Positions 34,642 through 43,780 of a stretch of 54,372 nt of DNA are shown here, one piece after another. A program made the position numbers and the translations under genes. Below the pieces are notes generated by a model that worked only from the letters and a program-made list of their open reading frames with translations, searched no databases and was not told where the DNA came from. This DNA is from JBFMFR01 sp040752025 (lineage in GTDB: Bacteria > Chloroflexota > Anaerolineae > Anaerolineales > UBA4823): contig JBFMFR010000050.1 of NCBI GenBank assembly GCA_040752025.1, positions 1 to 54,372 on the forward strand, in the 5' to 3' direction. The number at the start of each line of letters is the position of its first letter. The first letter of the stretch is position 1.

Positions 34642-34685
34642 ACACGAACTTGAACGCAATGCCAGTTTCAAGGCGCTGAACCAGC

Positions 34686-34713
34686 TTACGATGCGCCCAA
34701 TCGATGATAAAAT
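34686..34713 (+). promoter_or_regulatory. Candidate promoter of the phosphohexomutase gene
   Basis: TTACGA (34686-34691), 16 bases, TAAAAT (34708-34713). The predicted leader carries the CTGGAGG ribosome site. Confidence 0.4.
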
Positions 34714-34745
34714 CGGGGGAATTCTACAATTACTGGAGGAAATAC

Positions 34746-36206
34746 ATGCCCATTCACTTCGGAACAGATGGTTGGCGCGCAGTCATCTCCGATACATTTA
34801 CATTCCATAACCTTCGCCTGGTTTCTCAGGCGATTGCAGATGCCATCCAATCGGCCGCATGGAATAATGGACAGCCTCAAAGCGAAACGATAGACATGCG
34901 CAAAATGGTTGTCGGGTTCGACACTCGCTTCCTTTCTGATCGGTATGCCACCGAAGTGGCTCGCGTCCTGGCAGCCAATGGCTATACGGTTTACCTGGCG
35001 CAGGCTGATGCTCCCACCCCCGTAATTTCTTACGCTGTCAAAATGCACGACGCGGTCGGTGGCATCATGATTACGGCCTCACACAACGCCCCTCGCTACA
35101 ATGGCCTCAAACTCAAGGCATACTATGGCGGCTCAGCCACCAGCGAACAATGCCGCCGGGTCGAGGTATATCTCAACGACAATGAGCAGCGCGGGCGCGG
35201 GCCGAACCTGATGGAATATGAGCAAGCTCGCAGTCTGAACCTGATCCAGCGTTTCAACCCCATTCCCGCTTATTACGATCACCTGCGCTCGCTGATTAAC
35301 TTCGATGTCATCGCTGAAAAACCCCAGCGCGTCGTCGTTGACTCGATGTATGGTTCGGGTCGTGGCGTTATCAAAGGCATATTACAGGGCACCGGTTGCG
35401 AAGTTCAGGAGATTCGCGGTGAAATGAATCCTGGATTCGGAGGCGTTCATCCAGAGCCCATCGCCCGCCATTTGGGTGCTTTAGCTGGTGCCATCAGCAC
35501 GCACATGGGTGATTTCGGCCTGGCTACCGATGGAGATGCCGATCGCATTGGCGCTATGGACGAGCGCGGCAGCTTTGTCGACCCGCACAAGATCATGGCC
35601 CTGGCGCTTCAGTATCTGGCAGAAAAGCGGAACTGGCGTGGACCCGTCGTGCGTACAGTTTCGACCACGCGTATGATCGACCGCCTGGCAAGCAAATACA
35701 ACCTGCCAGTTTATGAAACTCCGGTAGGCTTCAACCATATCGCCGAACATATGCTGAAAGAGGACATCCTGATTGGCGGTGAAGAATCAGGTGGGATCTC
35801 CTTCAAAGGCCACATCCCAGAAGGGGACGGCATTTTGATGGGATTGCTTCTGGTGGAAATCGTCGCCAGTTCTGGAGTATCGTTATACGAATTGGTTGAA
35901 GATCTACTTGCGCAGGTAGGCCCCGCACATTATGAGCGCAAAGACCTGCGTCTGAGCCGGCCCGTATCCAAAGCCCAAATGACACAACGTCTGGTGGATA
36001 GCACCCCTTCCACCATCGGTGCACAAGCCGTTATAGATGTTCAAACTCGTGATGGGGTTAAATACATTCTTGCAGATGATTCCTGGTTGCTCATCCGCCC
36101 CTCAGGCACCGAGCCTGTTCTGCGCGTCTACGCCGAAGGCCGCAGTCAGGAGATGGTGAAATCTCTGCTGGAATATGGAGAAAAAGTGGCCTCCAGTAAT
36201 GCTTAG
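34746..36206 (+). CDS. Phosphoglucomutase/phosphomannomutase family protein
   Basis: A 486-residue alpha-D-phosphohexomutase. The active-site phosphoserine loop is ITASHNAPRYNGLK, the metal loop is ATDGDADRIG, the sugar-recognition loop is GGEESGGISFKG, and the phosphate-binding loop is RPSGTEPVLRVY. It interconverts sugar 1- and 6-phosphates; the GEESGG loop fits glucose/mannose-type substrates rather than glucosamine. Start MPIHFGTDGWRAVIS at 34746 has TGGAGG 6 bases upstream. The frame is open 14 codons further up, but that part is upstream of the ribosome site. It ends in a strong terminator. Confidence 0.93.
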   Translation: MPIHFGTDGWRAVISDTFTFHNLRLVSQAIADAIQSAAWNNGQPQSETIDMRKMVVGFDTRFLSDRYATEVARVLAANGYTVYLAQADAPTPVISYAVKMHDAVGGIMITASHNAPRYNGLKLKAYYGGSATSEQCRRVEVYLNDNEQRGRGPNLMEYEQARSLNLIQRFNPIPAYYDHLRSLINFDVIAEKPQRVVVDSMYGSGRGVIKGILQGTGCEVQEIRGEMNPGFGGVHPEPIARHLGALAGAISTHMGDFGLATDGDADRIGAMDERGSFVDPHKIMALALQYLAEKRNWRGPVVRTVSTTRMIDRLASKYNLPVYETPVGFNHIAEHMLKEDILIGGEESGGISFKGHIPEGDGILMGLLLVEIVASSGVSLYELVEDLLAQVGPAHYERKDLRLSRPVSKAQMTQRLVDSTPSTIGAQAVIDVQTRDGVKYILADDSWLLIRPSGTEPVLRVYAEGRSQEMVKSLLEYGEKVASSNA

Positions 36207-36221
36207 CTGAATGCCCGCCAG

Positions 36222-36263
36222 CAGGGTGGAGGCAACCGGTGCCTCCACCCTGTTTGTATTTTT
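36222..36263 (+). terminator. Terminator after the phosphohexomutase gene
   Basis: CAGGGTGGAGGCA (36222-36234) pairs perfectly with TGCCTCCACCCTG (36240-36252) around a 5-base loop, followed by TTTGTATTTTT. It lies between converging genes but has a T run only on the plus strand. Confidence 0.9.
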
Positions 36264-36266
36264 ACC

Positions 36267-36872
36267 CTAAGCCTTGCGGAGCAGGCGAGCTAGGAAGATC
36301 ACCACAATTAGCAGCGCAGCCATCCCCAGCAGCGCGGGTAGACCCACATCGTCAGCAAAGCCCGAATTGGTCAATGCTTCCTCAGTGATGCGCGGCGTGG
36401 TTGTCAGCACAGTTACCGTATCCGTCGCTCCCCTCATCAATGTGGCAATCGCCGCAGTGCTGGTAGCCATATCAGAAGACAGCGTGGCCGTAATCTTTGC
36501 CTCCGAAGTCGCAACCGCCACCACCTGCGTGGGCGGGACCGTAGCAGTGGGTGTATCCGGGATAGCAGTCTCAGTAGGTGTAGCTGTATAACCTGCAATC
36601 TCCGCCGCCAGGGCGACTGCCGTCTTGGTTTGATCAACCTTGACAGCAATCTCCGTTTGTTGGGCAGCCGCGGCTTCACCTTCTGCCAATCGAGCAGCAT
36701 TGGTCCTGGGCGCGATCACCAATGCGTACACAACGATACAGATCACAATTAAGATGATCGCCGCTCCGCCGATACCGGCAAAGAGGATAAACCTGCGATT
36801 ACCAGACTCTTCCGGAAGGCCACCCTCCCCGGTGTCCAGATCATCATCAAAATCCAGATCTTCAAATGCCAT
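36267..36872 (-). CDS. Two-helix membrane protein of unknown function
   Basis: A 201-residue protein. Residues 1-26 are acidic and probably cytoplasmic (FEDLDFDDDLDTGEGG). A membrane helix spans about 28-52. An Ala/Thr/Val-rich middle region follows (about 55-175), with a Glu/Gln/Lys helix (RLAEGEAAAAQQTEIAVKV) and Thr-Pro stretches. A second membrane helix (about 178-198) ends in a basic tail. It has a good ribosome site (GAGGAGG). It is 105 bases behind the barrel-sandwich/KOW-like gene on the same strand, with a TACAAT in the gap, so it may be the last gene of the GlmL-like operon or have its own promoter. Not recognised. Confidence 0.7.
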   Translation of the reverse strand: MAFEDLDFDDDLDTGEGGLPEESGNRRFILFAGIGGAAIILIVICIVVYALVIAPRTNAARLAEGEAAAAQQTEIAVKVDQTKTAVALAAEIAGYTATPTETAIPDTPTATVPPTQVVAVATSEAKITATLSSDMATSTAAIATLMRGATDTVTVLTTTPRITEEALTNSGFADDVGLPALLGMAALLIVVIFLARLLRKA

Positions 36873-36977
36873 GAGACTATCCTCCTCTCACAAGTTATCC
36901 GCCTGCCTGGCGGGAATGTCTTGATGATCGATCCTGTCGAACCAAATTGTACCTTGCTTGGTGCGTACAATCCAGGT

Positions 36978-38030
36978 CTAAACCAATACCTCTAGATTGG
37001 CCACAGGCAGTTCAACGTTGCTCCCTGCTTCGAGGCGGACAACTGCCACCGCCGCATGGATACCACTCGGTAGGATTGATTTGCCTTTCAACTCCACAAT
37101 TGTGCCGGTCTCGCCCACATACGGTGGTCGCAAAACCCGCACCTGCTGATCCAGAGCAAAGAACTCCGCTTCTGCGGGTTGCGCCAGAACGCCTGCGCTC
37201 GGCAAGGGAATGACCAGTTCTGGGCGAGTAGCCTCATACATATCCCACACCTCAGCATTCAATGCAACCTCGCGCCGGTCGTTGGTGGATAATAGCTGGA
37301 ACGTCCCTGGATTCAACGGACGGCGCCCAAAGCCTTCCAACAGGATGACCGGGAATTGGGCTTTGGCGGCTCGCGCCGCCAGGGCCGGCACCAGGCTGGC
37401 GAGTATCAACCCGCGCAGCGGCAGCTCTTCAGCGCTCTTAAATACTTCAGGGTCTTCACAATGCGCGGCTAGAACAATTGCGCCTCTCAAGCTGACATCC
37501 AATTGTTCCGGTGTCAACACATCTTCCGGTGTTTTCGCCACCGCGGTCAAAACACCGAATTCGATCCGCCCGTTTCCCCACATCCCCTGGATCAGAGCGC
37601 CAGTGGTTTCCACGATCGCCCCACGATCTGAGATCAACTCTACCACGTCCCCCGGAATACCTGCTTTGAGTTCAAAAGGTTCGCCGGTGGCCTCGATAAG
37701 CACCTGGCCTCCACCTGCCAGGAGCACTGTTCCGGCGCGCGGCGAACGCACCACGCGCTTGGAAAATCCCACCGGCCCGGCGATCACATCCCCTTCAGTT
37801 ACCTGCTCACCCGGTTGGCAGGCCAGGTAACGATCCGCTCGCTGAGAGGACATGCCCAGGCCGCGCCCGATGTCCAACAATAGATGCTCCGGGTAAAGCT
37901 GCGCCTCTGCAATCGTATCCGTCGCCCCTACCTTCTGTCCCTTGCGCACCAGGACTTTACCAGACACAGGCAAAGCCCGCTCGCGACGGATTGTTGTCAA
38001 TGGAAGAATGTGCGTTACAGGCGCGAGCAT
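36978..38030 (-). CDS. Uncharacterised protein with barrel-sandwich-like N-terminus
   Basis: A 350-residue soluble protein without signal or membrane helices. The N-terminal 125 residues hold short beta-strand pairs around glycine turns (GKVLVRKGQKVGATDTIAEA, and SPRAGTVLLAGGGQVLIEA), as in barrel-sandwich (biotinyl/RnfC-like) folds. A central region GLILASLVPALAARAAKAQF, then PVILLEGFGRRPLN, looks like an alpha/beta fold. The C-terminus has a KOW-like stretch (ALDQQVRVLRPPYVGETGTI). The ATG follows the stop of the GlmL-like gene with no spare base, so the two are cotranslated. The tight pairing suggests a shared complex. I cannot assign a reaction. Confidence 0.65.
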   Translation of the reverse strand: MLAPVTHILPLTTIRRERALPVSGKVLVRKGQKVGATDTIAEAQLYPEHLLLDIGRGLGMSSQRADRYLACQPGEQVTEGDVIAGPVGFSKRVVRSPRAGTVLLAGGGQVLIEATGEPFELKAGIPGDVVELISDRGAIVETTGALIQGMWGNGRIEFGVLTAVAKTPEDVLTPEQLDVSLRGAIVLAAHCEDPEVFKSAEELPLRGLILASLVPALAARAAKAQFPVILLEGFGRRPLNPGTFQLLSTNDRREVALNAEVWDMYEATRPELVIPLPSAGVLAQPAEAEFFALDQQVRVLRPPYVGETGTIVELKGKSILPSGIHAAVAVVRLEAGSNVELPVANLEVLV

Positions 38031-39803
38031 CTAATTTCCTCCTGATTGGCCGCCAAATGTCCACAACCACTTTCGATACAATTCATTCCTCCGGGCAAGG
38101 TTTGGCGGAGGTGCGTACGGACGGCCGCGCGCATCCACAATGATTCCCAGAGCGCTCCCAGTAAGGTTTTTAAGCTCGCCGCCTCTGCCAGGCACACCCC
38201 AACCCACATCTGCATGGTGTAGTGGATGAAGCTGGATTCGTACCGACTGCCCAAAGCTTACCGGGATTACCTCCAGGGAACCCTGCTTGACTTCCAGGTT
38301 CGTTTGCTGGTTATTATCATAAGTTACCTTCAAGCGCAGCACGAGTGTACCTGGGCGCACATCCGCCACCGGCGTAATCACCGTCCCCAGGTGCAATATA
38401 GCATTCGAAGATAGGGACTGAACTGCCAGCACCGGGTTGACCGCCGCAGCCGCACCCAGTGCCGCCGCCATGTGGTTTTGATCCAGGTAGAGTTCTGTGA
38501 TCCCTGTTGGCTGCAATCCATCCAACAATGTCAAAACGCTGTGCGCCAGGCTTGGCGCGCGCGTCAGCACGCTCCCGGTGGCAACAATCCTGTCAACGTA
38601 AGGCAACAACCCCTCGCCTGGCCCCTGCATCTTTTCCGGGAAACCTCCTGCTGCTACCTTGGCCGCGCTTTGCATCACCTGGCGAGCGATCGCCTGTTCG
38701 ATTTCCAGTTCTTCGGGCGTGGCAGGCAAGCTAGCAGGGTAAATCGCTTTATTCAATAGATATGCATGCACCTGTTGGTCGGGGATTTCCAGGGTCAACC
38801 AGCGTGTGATATCCTGTAGAGGCACATGCTGTAACAAATCCGAGAGACATCTGCCCAGGCCGAATTGCGGGTAAACTCCCAAAGCCAGGTCGCCATTGTC
38901 AGCCGTTGCAATTGTAGTCGCAGATGCCCCAACATCCACCCCCATGATCCCCTTCTTCGCCGCCCGGGCTTTACTCCAAAATCGTACGATCCGTCCCAGG
39001 GCCGTTGCCGTCGGCACCAAACCACCCTTTGCCCAGGTGTTCAGCGCAGATACACCCAGCATCCTTTGCGACCGAATCCGGCTGTAGATTCGCGCCACCT
39101 CAGCCTGTGCCGCATCCAGTTCCTCGTAATCCAACAATGGGCGGATGTTCGGAGCAAAGTGCAGGTGCGTAAAACCGCCCAGGTTTTCCTGGATTTCATC
39201 TTTCAAGGCCTGGTTGCCGGCAAATAGCAAATGCGGGCGTTGGCTCTCAGGCATCAAATAGCACGCCAGGCCTACTGGCTCGAGCAGCCTGAGCACCGAT
39301 TGCGAAGCTCCATCTTGCGTGCCTCCTGCAACCACAATTAGATCGGGTCGCAGGCGCAAGATCGAGTCGATGCGTACATCCGGTTTGCGCCGGTCGTTCA
39401 ATCCGATCGTTTCCAGCACCTGGCAGTAAGATGTAGTCGCCAGGCGCCGCGCGCTCTCTAGGGAGACATCCTCCAACAATCCGATCGCTACCACCTTCAG
39501 TGGCGGGCCGGCGGAAACCATCGCTGCAAACGTATCGATCCCCGAGCCATCTACCCCACTCGGCATAATCGGATCTTCATCCGGTCCGAGCAAAACACGG
39601 CCTGTAATTCTCTGCAGCCTATCCAGGGCTGTATGAACGCCTTCGCTCACGTTCAAGAACGGAGCCCCAGCCGTTGTCGGCACTGCGCTAGACGCTAGAA
39701 AGCGATACCGGCCTTCTACAACATCGAAAAGCGCCGCCCGGGTCGAAACCGCCCCTACTTCGACCGCCAGCAAAGAGTCAGCAGCAACAAGAGAAGTAGG
39801 CAT
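38031..39803 (-). CDS. GlmL/MutL-like ASKHA-fold protein
   Basis: A 590-residue protein of the family annotated as glutamate mutase accessory GlmL (PF13941). It has two actin-like ATPase lobes: LLAVEVGAVSTRAALFDVVE at the N-terminus and GIMGVDVGASATTIATADNG at about residues 286-305. Other ASKHA-like turns are IVVAGGTQDGAS and IVATGSVLTRAP. GlmL helps maintain B12-dependent glutamate mutase, but no mutase subunit, B12 gene or fermentation gene lies nearby. The neighbours are membrane proteins, so a different job is likely. The extra C-terminal beta-rich region (about 455-590) is notable. It begins 2 bases after the upstream gene and abuts the downstream one. Confidence 0.8.
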   Translation of the reverse strand: MPTSLVAADSLLAVEVGAVSTRAALFDVVEGRYRFLASSAVPTTAGAPFLNVSEGVHTALDRLQRITGRVLLGPDEDPIMPSGVDGSGIDTFAAMVSAGPPLKVVAIGLLEDVSLESARRLATTSYCQVLETIGLNDRRKPDVRIDSILRLRPDLIVVAGGTQDGASQSVLRLLEPVGLACYLMPESQRPHLLFAGNQALKDEIQENLGGFTHLHFAPNIRPLLDYEELDAAQAEVARIYSRIRSQRMLGVSALNTWAKGGLVPTATALGRIVRFWSKARAAKKGIMGVDVGASATTIATADNGDLALGVYPQFGLGRCLSDLLQHVPLQDITRWLTLEIPDQQVHAYLLNKAIYPASLPATPEELEIEQAIARQVMQSAAKVAAGGFPEKMQGPGEGLLPYVDRIVATGSVLTRAPSLAHSVLTLLDGLQPTGITELYLDQNHMAAALGAAAAVNPVLAVQSLSSNAILHLGTVITPVADVRPGTLVLRLKVTYDNNQQTNLEVKQGSLEVIPVSFGQSVRIQLHPLHHADVGWGVPGRGGELKNLTGSALGIIVDARGRPYAPPPNLARRNELYRKWLWTFGGQSGGN

Positions 39804-39805
39804 GC

Positions 39806-40501
39806 TTATCCACTGGGTCGCAGAAGCTCAAAAATAAATAGGATCATAAAATTCCACCGTTCCACCCAGGCGGTCAGGGCAGCCGCGTAGATGCCTGCGA
39901 ACATGGCGCCAAATGTAATCACAATGAAGCCCTTTCCCACCGAAGAAATAATCTCTAATCCCAATGATCGGCGTGAAGATCGGTCTGAACGCGAACGCGC
40001 TCCAAAATGGAAATAAACCAGGGTAGTCAAAGTTCCCAACAGGATCAGCCCACCTTTTGCCATTCCCTGGATGACGCCTGTTTGGCTGAGAGTTTGTAGA
40101 TCGAAAAGATTCCAGGAAGCCGTTATTTGCGGGAAGATCGTGCCGAGTAATGCCCCACCGACCGCCGCTGCCGCGCCCACACCAACCAGATATGCGATCG
40201 CCGGAGTTCCTAACCACGAAAATCTGCGCGTCGCCTTGGCTAACAGCATCAGACACAGCACCAACGGCAAAATCATCAACATCCGTTCAGCCGGGCTGCC
40301 AGTCAATAGGGGCAAGATCAATTGGGGAAAAATCACGTTGTAATAAACAATAACCGCCGCATAGCCCGCCGACACACCGATGAAGATGTGAATGGCTAAT
40401 CGAAACAGTACGTTGTCGCCAAATATAAAGCTAAAAACACATAACGTCAGCACCAGGCCAACGATCATGCCAATCAGGTCACTCAGCCCAATCACTCCCA
40501 T
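39806..40501 (-). CDS. Polytopic membrane protein of unknown function
   Basis: A 231-residue protein with about six membrane helices. The first starts right at the N-terminus (LIGMIVGLVLTLCVFSFIFG). A basic cytoplasmic loop GARSRSDRSSRRS precedes the last two helices. The frame is open 41 codons further upstream, but that part overlaps the preceding gene. The ATG at 40501 shares one base with that gene's stop (TGATG), with GGGAGG upstream, and was chosen. It belongs to the coupled GlmL-like operon. Not recognised; it may be a channel or scaffold for the neighbouring membrane proteins. Confidence 0.75.
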   Translation of the reverse strand: MGVIGLSDLIGMIVGLVLTLCVFSFIFGDNVLFRLAIHIFIGVSAGYAAVIVYYNVIFPQLILPLLTGSPAERMLMILPLVLCLMLLAKATRRFSWLGTPAIAYLVGVGAAAAVGGALLGTIFPQITASWNLFDLQTLSQTGVIQGMAKGGLILLGTLTTLVYFHFGARSRSDRSSRRSLGLEIISSVGKGFIVITFGAMFAGIYAAALTAWVERWNFMILFIFELLRPSG

Positions 40502-43158
40502 CAGCCAGCCTCCCCGGAGGTGCTGCCCTTGCCGCGCCCCGTTATCGCCGACATCGCATTCGCCCCGCCCCCAATCAGGATCAAAATCACCGCCACCAGC
40601 ATGCCAATACTGAAGGCCGCCCAATAAACATGTGCGTTCCCGCTTCTCACGATAGAGCTTTCGTAGGCCATACCGCCCGCCAGTCCACTGACGATTCCCT
40701 GAACTTGTTTGGGATGAGCCTCATAATAAGGTCGCACAATCGGCTCCGCTTGTGCGCTGACGATCATCATCAACGGAGTGCCCCCCAGGCGCGGCTGGAC
40801 CTGCTCGATCCACGCTCGCGCCGTCTCAGGCTTCTCCGTTGCCACAATTACGAGCGAGAAATCGGAAATTGATTTCACCGCCTGCAAAGCCGGGTAATCA
40901 GTCCAGGCATCCACCTGTGCCAGCGTGCGCGGGAAGACTCCTCGCAGATCATCAGCAAAATTCAACAACCCTACCGGTCCCCCTGGAACAAACCCCAGAT
41001 TGGCTACCTGTCCCGAATAACTGTATTGGTGTGCTCCTACCCGATCCGCAATCGAGATCAGGCGCTCGGCCTGAACGGGCCCGGTAGGAGATGTAGAAAC
41101 CATCGTCAGGAAAACGCCCTGGATCATCAGATGATCTAAAACGGCTGCCGTTGCTGCGTCCATCTCCCCCGACAGGCCCGGCTCGTAATCTACCGCCAGG
41201 AGCACCGGCGCATTCGCTTCCAGGCTTGTGACCATCTGGCTGATTTCATCCACAGGTATGATCGGCGTGTTGACCTGTAATCCAGTCAATAGAGGCAACG
41301 CCACCACCAGCATCAGTACCACAGCCACAGCAATCCGCAGCACGTTGTTGGTCGTGATCACCGAGCGTCCAGGCACAGGGCGCTCATCGCCCTCCGTTTG
41401 AATCAGTTGTTCGAACAAATCAGCAAAGGCTTTTTGTTCTTCCGTGACCTGTAATTTCACCGAGTAAGTCGGCGGTTTATTGATGTAAGAAATATCTGGC
41501 TCTGCCGGCAAAACCCCTCGCAGCCCTGCCAGGGGGCCAACCTTTTCCGCTTCGCCTTCGATAACCGGCCCCCCTGCCTCGACATCTACAGCTTCGATCG
41601 GGCGCATTGCCTCCAACCAGCCCGGCAGATCGGCAGGCATTAACGATGCCGCCTCTTCCCCAGGCGATTCAGCCTTTTCCTCTGGCGCAACCTCCGATAA
41701 CCAGCCAGGCAGCGATTCATCCAGCCCAACTTCAAATTCCTCGTCCGGAAGAAGCGCCTTTTCAGGCAGTCTGCTGCCCACCATTCCGGATGCATCCGAC
41801 TCTTGCGGGATATCAGGGAATGCTGCTTCCAATTCACTCAACCAATCCAGATCATCCTCCACCTGACCGGAGGGTTCAGCAGCGGTTCCCTTTTCACCCG
41901 TGGGTTGAGCCTGCGCAGGCATTTCAGCGCCCTCGAGCTCACTCAACCAGTCCAGATCCTCCTCCGCCTGGCCAAAGGATCCAGCAGCAGTTCCCTTCTC
42001 ATCTGCAAACTGAGCCGGAGCAGGCGTTTCAGCGCTTTCGAGCCCACTCAACCATTCCGAGACTTCATCAGCCGGTTCTATCGTCTCCGCCTGGGCAGGC
42101 TCGGCCTGAGAAATGGGCAACTCGCCTTCGCCAGCAGCCAGCCGATTAGATAATTCGGGCATTTCCTCCGTCATCCAATCCGGAGTTTCTTCCTTCTTGT
42201 CTTTCTCTGCGCCAGTTGCTTCACCGGCAGCGCTTTCCCCTCCAGCCTGCGAAAACCAGTCCGGCAACGTGGTCTCTTCAGCCTCGGCCGGTGGCTCCAA
42301 TTGCGGCTCTTCCGAAGTCGCTGCCTCCTTCAACCAAGCGGGCAGCGCCTGATCTTCAGGAATTTCCGATTCTGGACTAACCGGCCCTGCCTGGAGTTTT
42401 TCACCTGGAGATAACCAATCTGGCAATCCTGCCTCTTCAGCCGATTCTGGTTCTGCCGCTGGTGGCCTGGCAGTCTCTGGTTGCGACAGCCAATCCGGCA
42501 GTCCTTCTGCCTCACCTGTCAGCCAGGCAGGCAGATCTTCCTCGCCTGCTCCCGCTGGCCCACCTTCTTGCGATAGCCACTCTGGGGCCGGTGCCGTCCC
42601 AGTTTCCTCCGCTGTGCTTTCCATCGCAGATAACCAACCAGGCAGTTCCTCCGCTTGCTCAGGTAGGGCTTCTTGCTCTTGCCCGGTCAATCTCCTCAGC
42701 CAATCCTGTTCCTCTTCGGGGGTTTTCTCGGGCTGTAAGGATTCTGCCTCATCCAACGAGGAAAAATCAGAACGGATATCCTTCAACCAGGAGGCATCTT
42801 CCTCGCCAGCCTCCTCTGGTATAGCCTGTCCCGGTGGTTTAGCCTGCTCTTCTTCCGAAACATCGGGTTGGTCGCGGAAACCACTCAACCAGTCTGGTGG
42901 TTCTTCTTGCGCAGCCTCAGCCTGACCCTCGTCAAAGGCCTCGGGCTGCCGTAGAGATTGCATCCAATCGAACGCACCCGCATCATGATCTGGCTCACCC
43001 TTCAAAGAAGGGGCGCTCTTCGGAGGAGGTTTGATCTCGGCTGGTGCATCGCCCGGTTGATTGATATGCAGCGGCTTCAGGCGCGCCTGACAGAACTTGC
43101 AGACCTCAAGTTCCTCTGGATTGGACTTGCCACACATCGGACAACGCACTTCAGCCAT
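40501..43158 (-). CDS. Zinc-ribbon membrane protein with about 17 W-L motifs
   Basis: An 885-residue protein. Residues 1-26 form a four-Cys zinc ribbon (CPMCGKSNPEELEVCKFC; Cys6, 9, 20, 23). Residues about 27-555 are acidic, poor in aromatic residues other than Trp, and almost surely disordered. Within them a W-[LMF] motif recurs about 17 times, in forms such as PPDWLSGF, LPGWLSAM, LPDWLSQP and LDWLSELE. A membrane helix lies at about 605-625, an outer domain of about 210 residues follows (LLAVDYEPGLSGEMDAATAA, RVGAHQYSYSGQVANL), and a second helix lies near 845-868. The long disordered part is cytoplasmic. It looks like a docking scaffold that presents many copies of one short peptide. Start ATG at 43158 was preferred to a GTG at 43167. 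No known family recognised. Confidence 0.75.
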   Translation of the reverse strand: MAEVRCPMCGKSNPEELEVCKFCQARLKPLHINQPGDAPAEIKPPPKSAPSLKGEPDHDAGAFDWMQSLRQPEAFDEGQAEAAQEEPPDWLSGFRDQPDVSEEEQAKPPGQAIPEEAGEEDASWLKDIRSDFSSLDEAESLQPEKTPEEEQDWLRRLTGQEQEALPEQAEELPGWLSAMESTAEETGTAPAPEWLSQEGGPAGAGEEDLPAWLTGEAEGLPDWLSQPETARPPAAEPESAEEAGLPDWLSPGEKLQAGPVSPESEIPEDQALPAWLKEAATSEEPQLEPPAEAEETTLPDWFSQAGGESAAGEATGAEKDKKEETPDWMTEEMPELSNRLAAGEGELPISQAEPAQAETIEPADEVSEWLSGLESAETPAPAQFADEKGTAAGSFGQAEEDLDWLSELEGAEMPAQAQPTGEKGTAAEPSGQVEDDLDWLSELEAAFPDIPQESDASGMVGSRLPEKALLPDEEFEVGLDESLPGWLSEVAPEEKAESPGEEAASLMPADLPGWLEAMRPIEAVDVEAGGPVIEGEAEKVGPLAGLRGVLPAEPDISYINKPPTYSVKLQVTEEQKAFADLFEQLIQTEGDERPVPGRSVITTNNVLRIAVAVVLMLVVALPLLTGLQVNTPIIPVDEISQMVTSLEANAPVLLAVDYEPGLSGEMDAATAAVLDHLMIQGVFLTMVSTSPTGPVQAERLISIADRVGAHQYSYSGQVANLGFVPGGPVGLLNFADDLRGVFPRTLAQVDAWTDYPALQAVKSISDFSLVIVATEKPETARAWIEQVQPRLGGTPLMMIVSAQAEPIVRPYYEAHPKQVQGIVSGLAGGMAYESSIVRSGNAHVYWAAFSIGMLVAVILILIGGGANAMSAITGRGKGSTSGEAG

Positions 43159-43159
43159 A

Positions 43160-43780
43160 TCACCCACCGTAAGGTCGATCGGATCCCATCAGAATACGCA
43201 AGCCAGTGGCAATCGTGCCCAAGCCCACGCCCAATAAAATGCCACGCGCTCCCCCGACCGCCAGCACCTGCGTAATCACATCCCGAATCCCGTGCAAGAA
43301 AGGCAGATCGATTACCGGCAAAGATATCGTTCCGACAATCACAAGCACCACCGTCCCAACAAAGATAATCGTGAAGAAGTTCAAGCGGCGATTCAACAGC
43401 CGCGCGCAGGCATAGGCCAGCACCACCGCCAGGATGGCCATTAGACTGCTTTCCACTGGAACCTGGATGTAATCGAAAATCCAGCGTGCCGCGCTATTTG
43501 TTGGGCCGAGCACCATACCCAACCCAAAGGTCACCACCCCAGAGAACAGCAAGATGATGCTGTAAAAACTTCCTGGTTGGCGAATTTGAATCTTGTGCAC
43601 GTGCACCATTCCCAGGTTCCATGCCCCCACCCACAGCAGCACACCAGTCATGATCACCGCCCAACGCAAAAGCACCACACGCAGTCCGGCGACCGCCGGT
43701 GTGAAATACCCCAACAAAACAATCAGGCCAAACGCAATCGTGATCGATACCAGGAACACGTTCTTCAATCTGAGAGTCAC
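43160..43780 (-). CDS. Polytopic membrane protein of unknown function
   Basis: A 206-residue protein with about six membrane helices and short loops (FLVSITIAFGLIVLLGYFTP; VVLLRWAVIMTGVLLWVGAW; FYSIILLFSGVVTFGLGMVL). A conserved-looking outer loop LPVIDLPFLHGIRDVITQV precedes the last helix. The start is GTG at 43780, which shares four bases with the preceding stop (GTGA); an open frame further upstream is inside that gene. Its own stop is one base before the ATG of the W-L protein. Position in a chain of overlapping genes implies a membrane complex with its neighbours. Confidence 0.75.
   Translation of the reverse strand: MTLRLKNVFLVSITIAFGLIVLLGYFTPAVAGLRVVLLRWAVIMTGVLLWVGAWNLGMVHVHKIQIRQPGSFYSIILLFSGVVTFGLGMVLGPTNSAARWIFDYIQVPVESSLMAILAVVLAYACARLLNRRLNFFTIIFVGTVVLVIVGTISLPVIDLPFLHGIRDVITQVLAVGGARGILLGVGLGTIATGLRILMGSDRPYGG

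Noticed and set aside
38031..39803. Reading the GlmL-like gene as evidence for glutamate fermentation
   Set aside because: No glutamate mutase subunits or B12-dependent partners occur nearby, and the neighbours are membrane proteins.
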